NCBI GenBank assembly: GCA_030680795.1
Contig: JAUXUL010000007.1
Span: 1-64,000, forward strand
Length of the DNA: 64,000 nucleotides
DNA from: Anaerolineales bacterium
GTDB taxonomy: Bacteria; Chloroflexota; Anaerolineae; Anaerolineales; Villigracilaceae
Reading direction: 5' to 3'
The translations under genes were made by a program, and so were the position numbers. Positions 41,542 through 49,368 of this stretch are shown in pieces (position 1 is the stretch's first letter; each line of letters opens with the position of its first letter). The notes beneath the pieces were generated by a model, which ran no database searches, was not told the origin of the DNA, and worked only from the letters and a program-made list of their open reading frames with translations.

Positions 41542-42348
41542 ATGCAACTTCTGCTCGGTTTCCTGCTCGCAATTCTGATCGCATTCCTCGCCTATCATGC
41601 ACGCAGTTTAAATAAAAGCGGAGCCATCGCCGCAGCCTTCACAGGCACGATCATCTTTGGCATTGGCGGATGGCAATGGGCAATCCTTCTGCTCACTTTC
41701 TTCATCACCTCCTCCGTGCTCAGCCGCGCTTTCAAAAAACGCAAACAAGGCCTCGACGAAAAGTTTTCAAAAGGACATGAACGCGACGCTGGTCAGGTCT
41801 TTGGCAATGGCGGTCTCGCAACCATCTTCGCCGTGCTGCATTTCTTTTATCCAGAATCAATGTTCCCCTGGATCGGATTTGCTGCATCCCTGGCCGCGGT
41901 CACCGCCGATACATGGGGAACTGAAATGGGCGTATTGAATCCGCAGCCCCCGCGCATGATCACGGACTTAACTAAGATCGTGGAAAAAGGCACCTCGGGC
42001 GGGATCTCGTTATTTGGAACGTTCGCTTCATTGCTGGGTTCAGCCGTGATCGCCGGGCTGGCAGTTTTGCTTACACCCATGGACAAGGCACTGAACACGA
42101 ATACCTTTTTACTAATTTCTGCCGCGGGCCTCGCCGGCGCACTCTTTGACTCTTTCCTTGGCGCGACAGTCCAGGCCATGTACTTCTGCCCGGCCGATAA
42201 CAAAGAGACCGAGAAACATCCTCTCCACACCTGCGGCATGGAGACCGTCCACATCCGCGGCTGGAAATGGCTGGATAATGACTGGGTCAATTTCGCGTGC
42301 AGTGTGTTTGGGGTTATTACAGTTCTCTTGATCCAAGGATTTTTCTGA
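41542..42348 (+). CDS. DUF92 family membrane protein
   Basis: I use the ATG at 41542 (MQLLLGFLLAILIAF). The 268-residue product has about six helices and the DUF92 motifs KGHERDAGQVFGNGGLATIF, ADTWGTEMGVL and GTSGGISLFGTFASLLGS. The plant relative VTE6 is a phytyl-phosphate kinase, so an isoprenoid phosphate kinase role is possible but unproven. The frame extends upstream into the transporter gene, but that part is unlikely to be used. Confidence 0.85.
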   Translation: MQLLLGFLLAILIAFLAYHARSLNKSGAIAAAFTGTIIFGIGGWQWAILLLTFFITSSVLSRAFKKRKQGLDEKFSKGHERDAGQVFGNGGLATIFAVLHFFYPESMFPWIGFAASLAAVTADTWGTEMGVLNPQPPRMITDLTKIVEKGTSGGISLFGTFASLLGSAVIAGLAVLLTPMDKALNTNTFLLISAAGLAGALFDSFLGATVQAMYFCPADNKETEKHPLHTCGMETVHIRGWKWLDNDWVNFACSVFGVITVLLIQGFF

Positions 42349-42385
42349 AATTCCACTATCCTCCCATAATTATTCTGGAGCAGCC

Positions 42386-43378
42386 ATGAATTACTTACCA
42401 TCCGATTCCCGTTATCAGCTCATGCGCTACAACCGTTCCGGCCGCAGTGGACTCAAACTCCCGGCCGTTTCCCTCGGCTTGTGGCACAACTTTGGCGGCG
42501 TGGATACGTTCGTCAACAGCCGTGATATGGTGTTGCGCGCATTTGACCTCGGCATCACACATTTTGACCTTGCCAATAATTACGGTCCGCCGCCCGGTTC
42601 CGCCGAAGAGACTTTCGGTCAAATAATCGAAAAGGACCTGCGCCTCTATCGTGATGAACTCATCATTTCCTCCAAAGCAGGGTACACCATGTGGGATGGA
42701 CCCTACGGAGATTGGGGTTCGCGAAAATATTTGGTCTCCAGCCTTGATCAAAGCCTGAAGCGCATGGGCTTGAAGTACGTGGATATTTTCTATCACCACC
42801 GCCCCGACCCCGAGACTCCGCTGGAAGAAACCATGCAAGCGTTGGATTTCATCGTCCGCAGCGGGCGGGCTTTGTATGTGGGCGTCTCAAACTATCCCGC
42901 CGATAAAACCCGCGAAGCCTCAAAAATCCTGCGCGAGTTGAGAACGCCATGTTTGATCCACCAGCCGTCTTATAGCATGTTCAACCGCTGGGTGGAGGAT
43001 GGTTTGCTCACCGCTTTGAAAGAGGAAGGCATTGGCTGCATCGCGTTCTCCCCGCTCGCACAAGGCTTGCTCACCGATAAATATCTCGGCGGCATTCCGG
43101 AAGGTTCGCGCGCGTCCAAAACGCACGGCTTTCTCAAACCCGCTGATATCACGGATGATAAACTCGCAAAAGCACAAAAACTAAACGAGCTTGCCAAATC
43201 ACGCGGACAAACTCTCGCGCAATTGGCGCTGGCTTGGGTTCTGCGCCATGAAACGATGACATCCGTGCTGATCGGCGCAAGCAAAGTGGAACAGATCGAG
43301 GATGCAGTTGGGACGTTGAAACAACTTGATTTTTCAAACGATGAATTGCAACAGATTGAAATGATATTAGATTCCTGA
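42386..43378 (+). CDS. Aldo/keto reductase, YghZ/Gpr-like
   Basis: This 330-residue TIM-barrel oxidoreductase has the subfamily signature LPAVSLGLWHNFGG, ITHFDLANNYGPPPGSAEE (catalytic Asp and Tyr), LIISSKAGYTMWDGPYG (Lys) and DIFYHHRPDPETPLEE (His). This matches L-glyceraldehyde 3-phosphate reductases. It would use NADPH to detoxify small aldehydes. It has its own start shortly after the DUF92 gene. Confidence 0.9.
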   Translation: MNYLPSDSRYQLMRYNRSGRSGLKLPAVSLGLWHNFGGVDTFVNSRDMVLRAFDLGITHFDLANNYGPPPGSAEETFGQIIEKDLRLYRDELIISSKAGYTMWDGPYGDWGSRKYLVSSLDQSLKRMGLKYVDIFYHHRPDPETPLEETMQALDFIVRSGRALYVGVSNYPADKTREASKILRELRTPCLIHQPSYSMFNRWVEDGLLTALKEEGIGCIAFSPLAQGLLTDKYLGGIPEGSRASKTHGFLKPADITDDKLAKAQKLNELAKSRGQTLAQLALAWVLRHETMTSVLIGASKVEQIEDAVGTLKQLDFSNDELQQIEMILDS

Positions 43379-43859
43379 TATACCACCCTGAGCGACAGCG
43401 AAGGGTCTCTGAGATAATTATAGAGGTGCTCACCACACTAGCGCGCGGCACAAGTGTCGCTATGCTCAGCATGACATTCTAAAGAAAAAGACTTCCGAGT
43501 TTTTGAAAAGCAAGAGTGTCATGTCGTTGCAAGGGTGTTCTTGTTCCGCATGTTTTCGCGGCCCGCAGCAATCCCCAACAATGATGAGATTGCTTCGTCG
43601 GGGAGGGCACCCTCCTAATAATGACACAGGTTCTGGATAAAAAATCTTGCTTCTAAAACACGGACAGCAAGCTGTCCGACTCCAGAATTGCATGCCGTGT
43701 CATTTTCCATTGAATAGCGGCATTTTCCGCTATGGATTTACTCAGTATATAACAGTAACTTCGCTATCAAAGGTCCCTCATCACTTACTTTGTATCCACT
43801 CCCTTGGAAACAAAAGAATTGATCGAGATTAAGTGAAATTGCTTCCTGCTGGTGTGTCT
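43379..43859. other. Repeat-filled gap, no gene
   Basis: About 480 bases without a credible gene. It contains fragments of dispersed repeats (ctgagcgacagcgaaggg near 43387; gctcagcatgaca near 43460), one nearly complete palindromic element at 43516-43627, and AT-rich filler to the metA stop. Confidence 0.6.
43516..43627. repeat. MITE-like palindromic repeat, diverged copy
   Basis: Its ends gtgtcatgtcgttgcaaggg and ccctcctaataatgacac are imperfect inverted repeats. Inside, gcaatcccc and gagattgcttcgtcgggg are partly complementary. The same architecture is seen at 47594-47688. Confidence 0.7.
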
Positions 43860-44777
43860 TTATGGAATCTGATTCAGATCATACGGCGTGACCTGATACA
43901 CATAATAATTCAACCAATTTGAATACAATAAATTTGCATGCCCGCGCCAGCGCACGTTGGGCGTTTTGGCTGGATCGTTATTGGGATAATAGTTTTGCGG
44001 GACATGAATGGGCAAGCCTTTGTTTACATCGCGGTCGTATTCGGATTTGAGCGTGAGCGAATCATATTCAGAGTGACCTGTAATGAAGAGGTGACGTCCA
44101 CCTTTTGTGCCGAGGATGTACACGCCTGCCTCATCCGATTCCGCGAGGATTTGCAATTCATCAACTTTCTCGATGTCTGCACGGCGGATCTCGGTGTGAC
44201 GGGAGTGTGGGGCGAGGAAAATATCGTCGAATCCGCGCAGCAGGCTTTCGGTCGAAGAAAGGATGCGGTGCTCATAGACGCCGAACATCTTGTGAGGCAG
44301 GTCATACTTTGGGATTCCATATCTGTGATAGAGCGCGGCTTGCGCTCCCCAGCAAATGTAAAAATTGGATTCGACATGGGTCTCAGCCCAATCCATAATG
44401 TGAGTCAGTTCATCCCAATATTCGACCTCTTCAAATGGCATTTGCTCCACGGGCGCGCCCGTGATGATGAGACCGTCAAATTTTTCCTTTTCAATTTCAT
44501 TGAAAGTAACGTAGTGATCGAGCAGATGATCCGCAGCGGTGTTCTTTGATTGATATGTTGCGGTGTGAAGCAATGTGACTTCCACCTGAAGCGCAGAGTT
44601 GGAAAGCAAACGCAGGAGTTGCGTTTCGGTCGTGATCTTGGTGGGCATGAGATTGAGGATCGCAACACGCAGCGGACGGATATCCTGATGTGCGGCGCGC
44701 TCTTCATCCATGATGAAAATATTTTCGCGTTCAAGAGTCGCGCGCGCGGGCAATGTGGTTGGAATTTTTACGGGCAT
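43860..44777 (-). CDS. metA: Homoserine O-acetyltransferase (MetA fold)
   Basis: This 305-residue MetA-fold enzyme has the nucleophile Cys142 ([10 protein letters not shown]), the His of [10 protein letters not shown] and a Glu nearby. Position 111 is Glu (GAPVEQMPF). In characterised MetA enzymes Glu111 selects acetyl-CoA and Gly111 selects succinyl-CoA, so the product should be O-acetylhomoserine despite the common succinyltransferase label. This agrees with the upstream metY, whose enzyme uses O-acetylhomoserine. It lies 134 bases after metY on the same strand and is likely under the same SAM riboswitch. Confidence 0.92.
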   Translation of the reverse strand: MPVKIPTTLPARATLERENIFIMDEERAAHQDIRPLRVAILNLMPTKITTETQLLRLLSNSALQVEVTLLHTATYQSKNTAADHLLDHYVTFNEIEKEKFDGLIITGAPVEQMPFEEVEYWDELTHIMDWAETHVESNFYICWGAQAALYHRYGIPKYDLPHKMFGVYEHRILSSTESLLRGFDDIFLAPHSRHTEIRRADIEKVDELQILAESDEAGVYILGTKGGRHLFITGHSEYDSLTLKSEYDRDVNKGLPIHVPQNYYPNNDPAKTPNVRWRGHANLLYSNWLNYYVYQVTPYDLNQIP

Positions 44778-44792
44778 GGGGTACCTTTACGC

Positions 44793-44901
44793 CCTGAGCG
44801 GAGCGAAGCGTAGACGAAGGGCAGTTTCATGTAAATATAAAATAACCTGTAACATGTCCTTCGTCTGCACTCCTCGACGAGTGCTCGTCGCTCCGCTCAG
44901 G
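44793..44901. repeat. Palindromic element between metY and metA
   Basis: The left arm cctgagcggagcgaagcg-tagacgaagg is mirrored by ccttcgtctg...gctccgctcagg on the right, around an AT-rich centre. It is a member of the ctgagcggag repeat class and lies inside the presumed metY-metA transcript. Confidence 0.75.
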
Positions 44902-44911
44902 ACGGATTGCT

Positions 44912-46198
44912 TTATGAATTCAAAGATTGATCCAAGTCCCAAAGAATATCTTCAATATCCTCAAGACCAATAGACAAACGAATGAAATCTGGGCTGACGC
45001 CTGCGGCCTTTTGTTCTTCATCGGAAAGCTGGGAGTGTGTTGTGCTGGCGGGATGAATGGCAAGTGACTTGGCATCGCCGAAGTTTGCAACGTGGCTGAA
45101 TAGCTTCAGGTTGTTGATAAATTTTGCACCTGCTTCACGTCCGCCTTTGACGCCGAAGCCGAGGACTGCGCTTGAGCCTTTGGGTAAATATTTTTGAGCG
45201 CGTTCGTAATCGGGATGATTGGGCAAACCTGAGTAAGTGACCCAATCCACTAGTGGATGATCTGATAAGAATTCAGCTACAGCTTGTGCATTCTCTACGT
45301 GACGTTCCATGCGCAGGGACAACGTTTCAAGTCCCTGAATGAACAGCCAGGAGTTGAACGGTGATTGACAGGTTCCGAGATCGCGCAGGATGCCCGCGCG
45401 TGCTTTGGAAATAAACGCCAGCGGACCAAAATCTTCAGCATAAATAACATCATGATATGAAGGGTCAGGTGTAGTAAAGTTTTTGTGGCGCGCGCTTTTG
45501 GCCCAGTTGAATTTGCCGCTATCCACGATCACGCCGCCGATGGATGTGCCATGTCCGCCAATGTATTTGGATGTGGAATGAGTGATGATGTGTGCGCCCC
45601 ATTCAAACGGACGGCAAAGATAGGGAGTGGCAGTCGTGTTATCTATCATCAATGGGATGTGGAATTCCTCCGCGATCTTTGCCACTTCTTCAAGAGGGAA
45701 GACATTTGCAAAGGGGTTGCTGATGGTCTCGCCGTAAATAATTTTTGTGTTCGGTTGGATCGCACGGCGGAAATTTTCAGGGTCGGACGGGTCAACCAAA
45801 GTTACTTGAATGCCCAAACGCGGGAATGTATATTTGAACTGGCTGACCGTCCCGCCGTATAAGGTTGAAGAAGAAACAATATGATCACCCGCTTCGCAGA
45901 CCGCGAGGATGGCGGTTGTCTGTGCGGCATGACCTGAACTGGTCTCCACCGCGCCGACTCCACCTTCTAGGTCAGCGATCCGTTTCTCAAGGACGTTCGA
46001 TGTTGGGTTTCCAATGCGGGTGTAAATATTTCCCGCCTCCTGCAAGGCGAACAAACGCGCGGCGCGATCGGTGCTTTGCAGATCATAGGCTGTGGTTTGG
46101 TAGATCGGCACAGCGCGGCTTCCGGTTGTTGCTTCGGGGTCGTATCCCGCGTGTAATTGGCGTGTGCTGAAACCAAATTGACGTTCTATTGTGGACAT
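44912..46198 (-). CDS. metY: O-acetylhomoserine aminocarboxypropyltransferase (MetY)
   Basis: This 428-residue PLP enzyme converts O-acetylhomoserine and sulphide to homocysteine. It shows the family start GFSTRQLHAGYDPEATTGSR, AVPIYQTTAYDLQST, YTRIGNPTSNVLEKR, the Asp of LMIDNTTATPYLCRP and the PLP lysine in THSTSKYIGGHG. The length matches MetY rather than MetB. A SAM-I riboswitch and terminator lie upstream. The RBS gaggagattctc precedes the ATG. Confidence 0.93.
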   Translation of the reverse strand: MSTIERQFGFSTRQLHAGYDPEATTGSRAVPIYQTTAYDLQSTDRAARLFALQEAGNIYTRIGNPTSNVLEKRIADLEGGVGAVETSSGHAAQTTAILAVCEAGDHIVSSSTLYGGTVSQFKYTFPRLGIQVTLVDPSDPENFRRAIQPNTKIIYGETISNPFANVFPLEEVAKIAEEFHIPLMIDNTTATPYLCRPFEWGAHIITHSTSKYIGGHGTSIGGVIVDSGKFNWAKSARHKNFTTPDPSYHDVIYAEDFGPLAFISKARAGILRDLGTCQSPFNSWLFIQGLETLSLRMERHVENAQAVAEFLSDHPLVDWVTYSGLPNHPDYERAQKYLPKGSSAVLGFGVKGGREAGAKFINNLKLFSHVANFGDAKSLAIHPASTTHSQLSDEEQKAAGVSPDFIRLSIGLEDIEDILWDLDQSLNS

Positions 46199-46250
46199 GA
46201 GAATCTCCTCTTGAATATGATTTATCCGCCCTTCAGAAAAGGAGTTCTTT

Positions 46251-46299
46251 CCCTCACCCTAGAGCCCTGTTCCTTCGGGAGAGGGCTCTAGGGTGAGGG
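46251..46299. repeat. Perfect 18-bp hairpin between riboswitch terminator and metY
   Basis: Arms ccctcaccctagagccct and agggctctagggtgaggg are exact complements around a 13-base loop. In the metY mRNA it would form a very stable stem just before the RBS region. It resembles other ccctcaccc repeats (compare 49139-49173) and so may be an inserted repeat. Confidence 0.75.
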
Positions 46300-46337
46300 A
46301 AAAAAAGTACCTCTTCTGAAAGCACAAGAAGAGGTAC
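46300..46337 (-). terminator. Riboswitch-controlled intrinsic terminator
   Basis: On the minus strand gtacctcttct, a 9-base loop, agaagaggtac and a run of seven T form a classical terminator, directly downstream of the SAM aptamer. It would stop transcription before metY when SAM is high. Confidence 0.88.
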
Positions 46338-46350
46338 ATACGATACCGTC

Positions 46351-46470
<120 letters not shown>

Positions 46471-46494
46471 GAATATTTAATTGGACGGGTTATA

Positions 46495-47571
46495 TCACAA
46501 AAGATTTTCGTTGACAAGCAATTCAGCATTGTAGATCGAACCGCCTGCCGCGCCGCGAATCGTGTTGTGTGAAAGCACGACAAATTTAAGATCAAGGATT
46601 GGATCACGTCTTAATCGGCCGACGACTGTCGTCATGCCTTTTCCTGTTAATCGGTCGAGTCTTGGCTGCGGCCTATCCGCTTCCTCTCTGACCTGTATAA
46701 CTGGTCGCGGTGACGAGGGTAGTTCCCCGGCTGACAGAGGGGCAGAGTAGGCTCGTAGAATCGCCTCAGCAGTTTCAGGGTCGGTGGGACGCGCCAACTC
46801 CACGCTGACGCACACCGTATGCCCGTCAATCACAGCGACACGATTCGCATGAACGCTGAATCTCATATCCGCCAATTGAACTCTGGCTCTCGGCGGCGGC
46901 TCGAGCGTCTCTATATATTTGCCAAGCATCTTGCGCGGTTCCCATTCCACTTTCTCCTCTTCGCCGCCGATGTTGGGGATGACATTGTCAATGATGTCGA
47001 GCGAAGACACGCCTGGATAACCCGCGCCCGAAAGCGCCTGCAACGAAACTGCAAAAACTTTTTTCACTCCGAATGCATCATCAAGCGCTTTGAGTGCAAC
47101 CGTGAGACCCGTGCTCGTGCAATTTGGATTCGTGAGAATGCATCCGCTCCAGCCGCGTTGCTCGCGTTGGATCTTCACCAGTTGGATATGTTCCGCGTTG
47201 ACTTCGGGCAGCAGAAGCGGCACATCCTCTTCGCGGCGATAGGACGATGCATTCGAACAAACCGCCGTACCTGCCTGCGCAAACTGCGGCTCGAGGTCTT
47301 TTGCAATTTCATTGTGCAATGCAGAGAAAACGATCTTTGCATTTACTGATTCTGGTGTGGCGGGCACAACAACCATGTCGCGCGCATAGTCAGGCATGGA
47401 ATCATTCAACACCCAGCGGCACGCCTCTGAAAATTTTTGTCCAACCGAACGATCAGATGCCGCCAAAGCAACCACCTTGAACCAGGGATGGTTATCGAGT
47501 AAAGAGATAAAACGCTGGCCGACAGAACCTGTCGCGCCGAGTACAGCTACGGGGATTTGGGATTGAGACAT
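46495..47571 (-). CDS. asd: Aspartate-semialdehyde dehydrogenase
   Basis: The ATG at 47571 (MSQSQIPVAVLGATGSVG, RBS ttaggag) begins a 358-residue enzyme. The upstream open frame runs into a palindromic repeat and is not used. It has the NADP loop GATGSVG, SNASSYRREEDVPLLLPEVN, the catalytic Cys in ILTNPNCTSTGL, and RVAVIDGHTVCVSVE with the catalytic His. This is the archaeal/fungal-like ASADH subtype. It reduces aspartyl phosphate made by the adjacent LysC. Confidence 0.93.
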   Translation of the reverse strand: MSQSQIPVAVLGATGSVGQRFISLLDNHPWFKVVALAASDRSVGQKFSEACRWVLNDSMPDYARDMVVVPATPESVNAKIVFSALHNEIAKDLEPQFAQAGTAVCSNASSYRREEDVPLLLPEVNAEHIQLVKIQREQRGWSGCILTNPNCTSTGLTVALKALDDAFGVKKVFAVSLQALSGAGYPGVSSLDIIDNVIPNIGGEEEKVEWEPRKMLGKYIETLEPPPRARVQLADMRFSVHANRVAVIDGHTVCVSVELARPTDPETAEAILRAYSAPLSAGELPSSPRPVIQVREEADRPQPRLDRLTGKGMTTVVGRLRRDPILDLKFVVLSHNTIRGAAGGSIYNAELLVNENLL

Positions 47572-47593
47572 GATGAGAACTCCTAATATAGTT

Positions 47594-47688
47594 ATGTCGT
47601 TGCGAGGAGCCGTTCTTTGGCGACGAAGCAATCCCTCGTTTATCGGGAGATTGCTTCGGGCGGAAGAGCACCGCCCTCGAAACGACAT
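47594..47688. repeat. MITE-like palindromic repeat, best copy
   Basis: Ends atgtcgttgcgagg and cctcgaaacgacat are inverted with one mismatch. The inner arms gaagcaatccc and gggagattgcttc pair around tcgtttatc. It fills most of the space between lysC and asd and extends false open frames of both. Confidence 0.8.
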
Positions 47689-47689
47689 T

Positions 47690-49117
47690 TTATTTAACAA
47701 TCAATTCATGCAGCGCCTTCACCGCCAGCTCAGTATCCGCCGCGGCAACGACCATGCTGATGGACACTTCCGAAGAACCTTGCGCAATGGCTAATACATT
47801 CGCCTTGCTATTACCAAGCTGTGTAAAGACCTGACCCGCGACCCCAGGTGTGTGACGCATTCCAACGCCAACAACGGTGATGATGGAAACATCTTCCGTC
47901 ATCCATACACGGTCAATATCTTCCTCTTCGATCTCGCTGGCAAAGACAGCCTGCAGTGCATTGATCACGGACGTGGCCGACTCGGCTGGCACAGCAAAAC
48001 AAATGGACTGCTCGGAGGATGCCTGTGTAATTAATGGCACACTCGTTCTTGTGGATGCCACCGCGCCAAACGCACGCGCCGCCACTCCAGGGACGCCCAG
48101 CATCCCGCGTCCTTCAATCGTCACCAATCTTTGGTTGCGGATGGCGGTCACAGCTTTGACAACTTGTCCGTTGCGCGCTTGTAAATCAGGGGGCGCATTT
48201 GCAATCAAGCGCGTACCGGGATGTGTTGGATTTAATGTGTTGCAAATACGCAGCCCGATCCCCGCATCCACAACAGGGCGGATGGTTTTGGGGTGCAAGA
48301 CCTTTGCGCCGTAATATGCCAGCTCTGCAATTTCGCTGTATGTGATTTCTGATAATGTTTTTGCAGTTGGCACAATACGAGGATCCGTGGTCATGATGCC
48401 ATCCACATCTGTCCAGATCCAGACTTCATCGGCGGGTAATACCGAACCAATAATTGCGGCGGAGTAATCACTGCCCCCGCGTCCCAAGGTTGTGATGACA
48501 CCCTCAGGCGTCGCGCCGATGAATCCAGTCGTGACAGGGATAATTCCTTCATCCAAAAGCGGGTTCAAAATGCCTCGCACTTTTTCAGTCGTCGCTTTGA
48601 AATCAGGATGCGCATTTTGGAAATGTGCGTTGGTGACGATAAACTCAGTTGACTCAATTGTATTTACGTTGATCCCCGCGCTTTCAAGCGCCGCGCCCAG
48701 CAAGCGGACACTCATCCTTTCACCGAGAGAAGCAACCGCATCCATCGCCCGCGGACTGGCTTCGCCGAGAACAGCAATCGCTTTACATAAATCCACGAGT
48801 GAGAGAATGAGATCATTGATTTCCCGTTTTGTTACTTCGCACAGTTTCTCGTCTTTAATGAGCAGATCTGCAACCGCGAAATTTTTTTCTCTCAGTGTTG
48901 ATTCTGCACTCGCAAGCGAATCAATTTTCCCTTGCGCCGCGAGCGAGGCGGAGTCCAATAATAAATTGGTCACTCCCGACATCGCAGAAGTGATCACCAC
49001 CACGCGCGGATACTCTGCGTGCGCGTCATTCACGATCTGAATCACTTTCACCAGCGCCTTCGTTGAGCCGACAGATGTCCCACCGAATTTCATCACGAGC
49101 GTTTGTTTTTCTGGCAT
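47690..49117 (-). CDS. lysC: Aspartate kinase
   Basis: This 475-residue enzyme (start MPEKQTLVMKFGGTSVGS) phosphorylates aspartate, the first step to Lys, Thr and Met. It has GEASPRAMDAVASLGERMSV, VTTGFIGATPEGVITTLGRG, GSDYSAAIIG and WTDVDGIMTTDPRIV. Two C-terminal ACT domains (about 330-475) bind a feedback amino acid. It is monofunctional. A Thr-rich leader peptide and terminator lie upstream, and asd follows across a repeat, so regulation by threonine supply is likely. Confidence 0.95.
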   Translation of the reverse strand: MPEKQTLVMKFGGTSVGSTKALVKVIQIVNDAHAEYPRVVVITSAMSGVTNLLLDSASLAAQGKIDSLASAESTLREKNFAVADLLIKDEKLCEVTKREINDLILSLVDLCKAIAVLGEASPRAMDAVASLGERMSVRLLGAALESAGINVNTIESTEFIVTNAHFQNAHPDFKATTEKVRGILNPLLDEGIIPVTTGFIGATPEGVITTLGRGGSDYSAAIIGSVLPADEVWIWTDVDGIMTTDPRIVPTAKTLSEITYSEIAELAYYGAKVLHPKTIRPVVDAGIGLRICNTLNPTHPGTRLIANAPPDLQARNGQVVKAVTAIRNQRLVTIEGRGMLGVPGVAARAFGAVASTRTSVPLITQASSEQSICFAVPAESATSVINALQAVFASEIEEEDIDRVWMTEDVSIITVVGVGMRHTPGVAGQVFTQLGNSKANVLAIAQGSSEVSISMVVAAADTELAVKALHELIVK

Positions 49118-49176
49118 GATCTTCTTTTCCTTATTCTCCCCTCTCCTAAAAAGGAAAGGGGTAGGGGTGAGGTAAC

Positions 49177-49205
49177 AAAAACACCCCACGTTTCCGTGAG
49201 GCGTT
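49177..49205 (-). terminator. Attenuator terminator before lysC
   Basis: On the minus strand aacgcctcacg, a gaaa tetraloop, cgtggggtgtt and a T run form a terminator with two G-U pairs, 60 bases before the lysC ATG. Its left arm ctcacgg is complementary to ccgtgag inside the leader peptide coding sequence, giving an alternative antiterminator pairing. Confidence 0.7.
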
Positions 49206-49234
49206 GCGCATTCTGAAAGTACCTGTTATTTCGG

Positions 49235-49297
49235 TTACTTCTGTCCAAGCACAAAATTCTCACGGCGAGACCGAGAGGTAGTTGTAGTCATGGACAT
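49235..49297 (-). CDS. Candidate threonine leader peptide of lysC
   Basis: A 20-codon frame encodes MSMTTTTSRSRRENFVLGQK with four consecutive Thr codons (act aca act acc). It lies between the upstream kinase gene and the lysC attenuator. In enteric bacteria thr leader peptides stall ribosomes when threonyl-tRNA is low and prevent termination. The ccgtgag segment starts 11 bases after the last Thr codon, suitable for freeing the antiterminator on stalling. No good RBS is seen, which weakens the case. A larger pairing, ttcggt...tgtcca with tggaca...accgaa, surrounds the frame. Confidence 0.5.
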   Translation of the reverse strand: MSMTTTTSRSRRENFVLGQK

Positions 49298-49368
49298 AGT
49301 ACCGAAACAAGCGTTATTCAAAGTGCTGTGCATATTGGGCGGTATTCTATGCGAGTGAGGCGATTGCG

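Noticed and set aside
43938-44549. 203-codon open frame opposite metA
   Set aside because: It lies wholly antisense to MetA catalytic motifs. No RBS or family match was seen.
46495-47700. Longer asd product starting at 47700
   Set aside because: The extension is the translation of the palindromic repeat at 47594-47688. The ATG at 47571 has a good RBS and begins the Rossmann fold.
49177-49297. Lysine riboswitch upstream of lysC
   Set aside because: The upstream region is too short for the roughly 170-base aptamer and lacks its conserved helices. A Thr-codon leader fits better.
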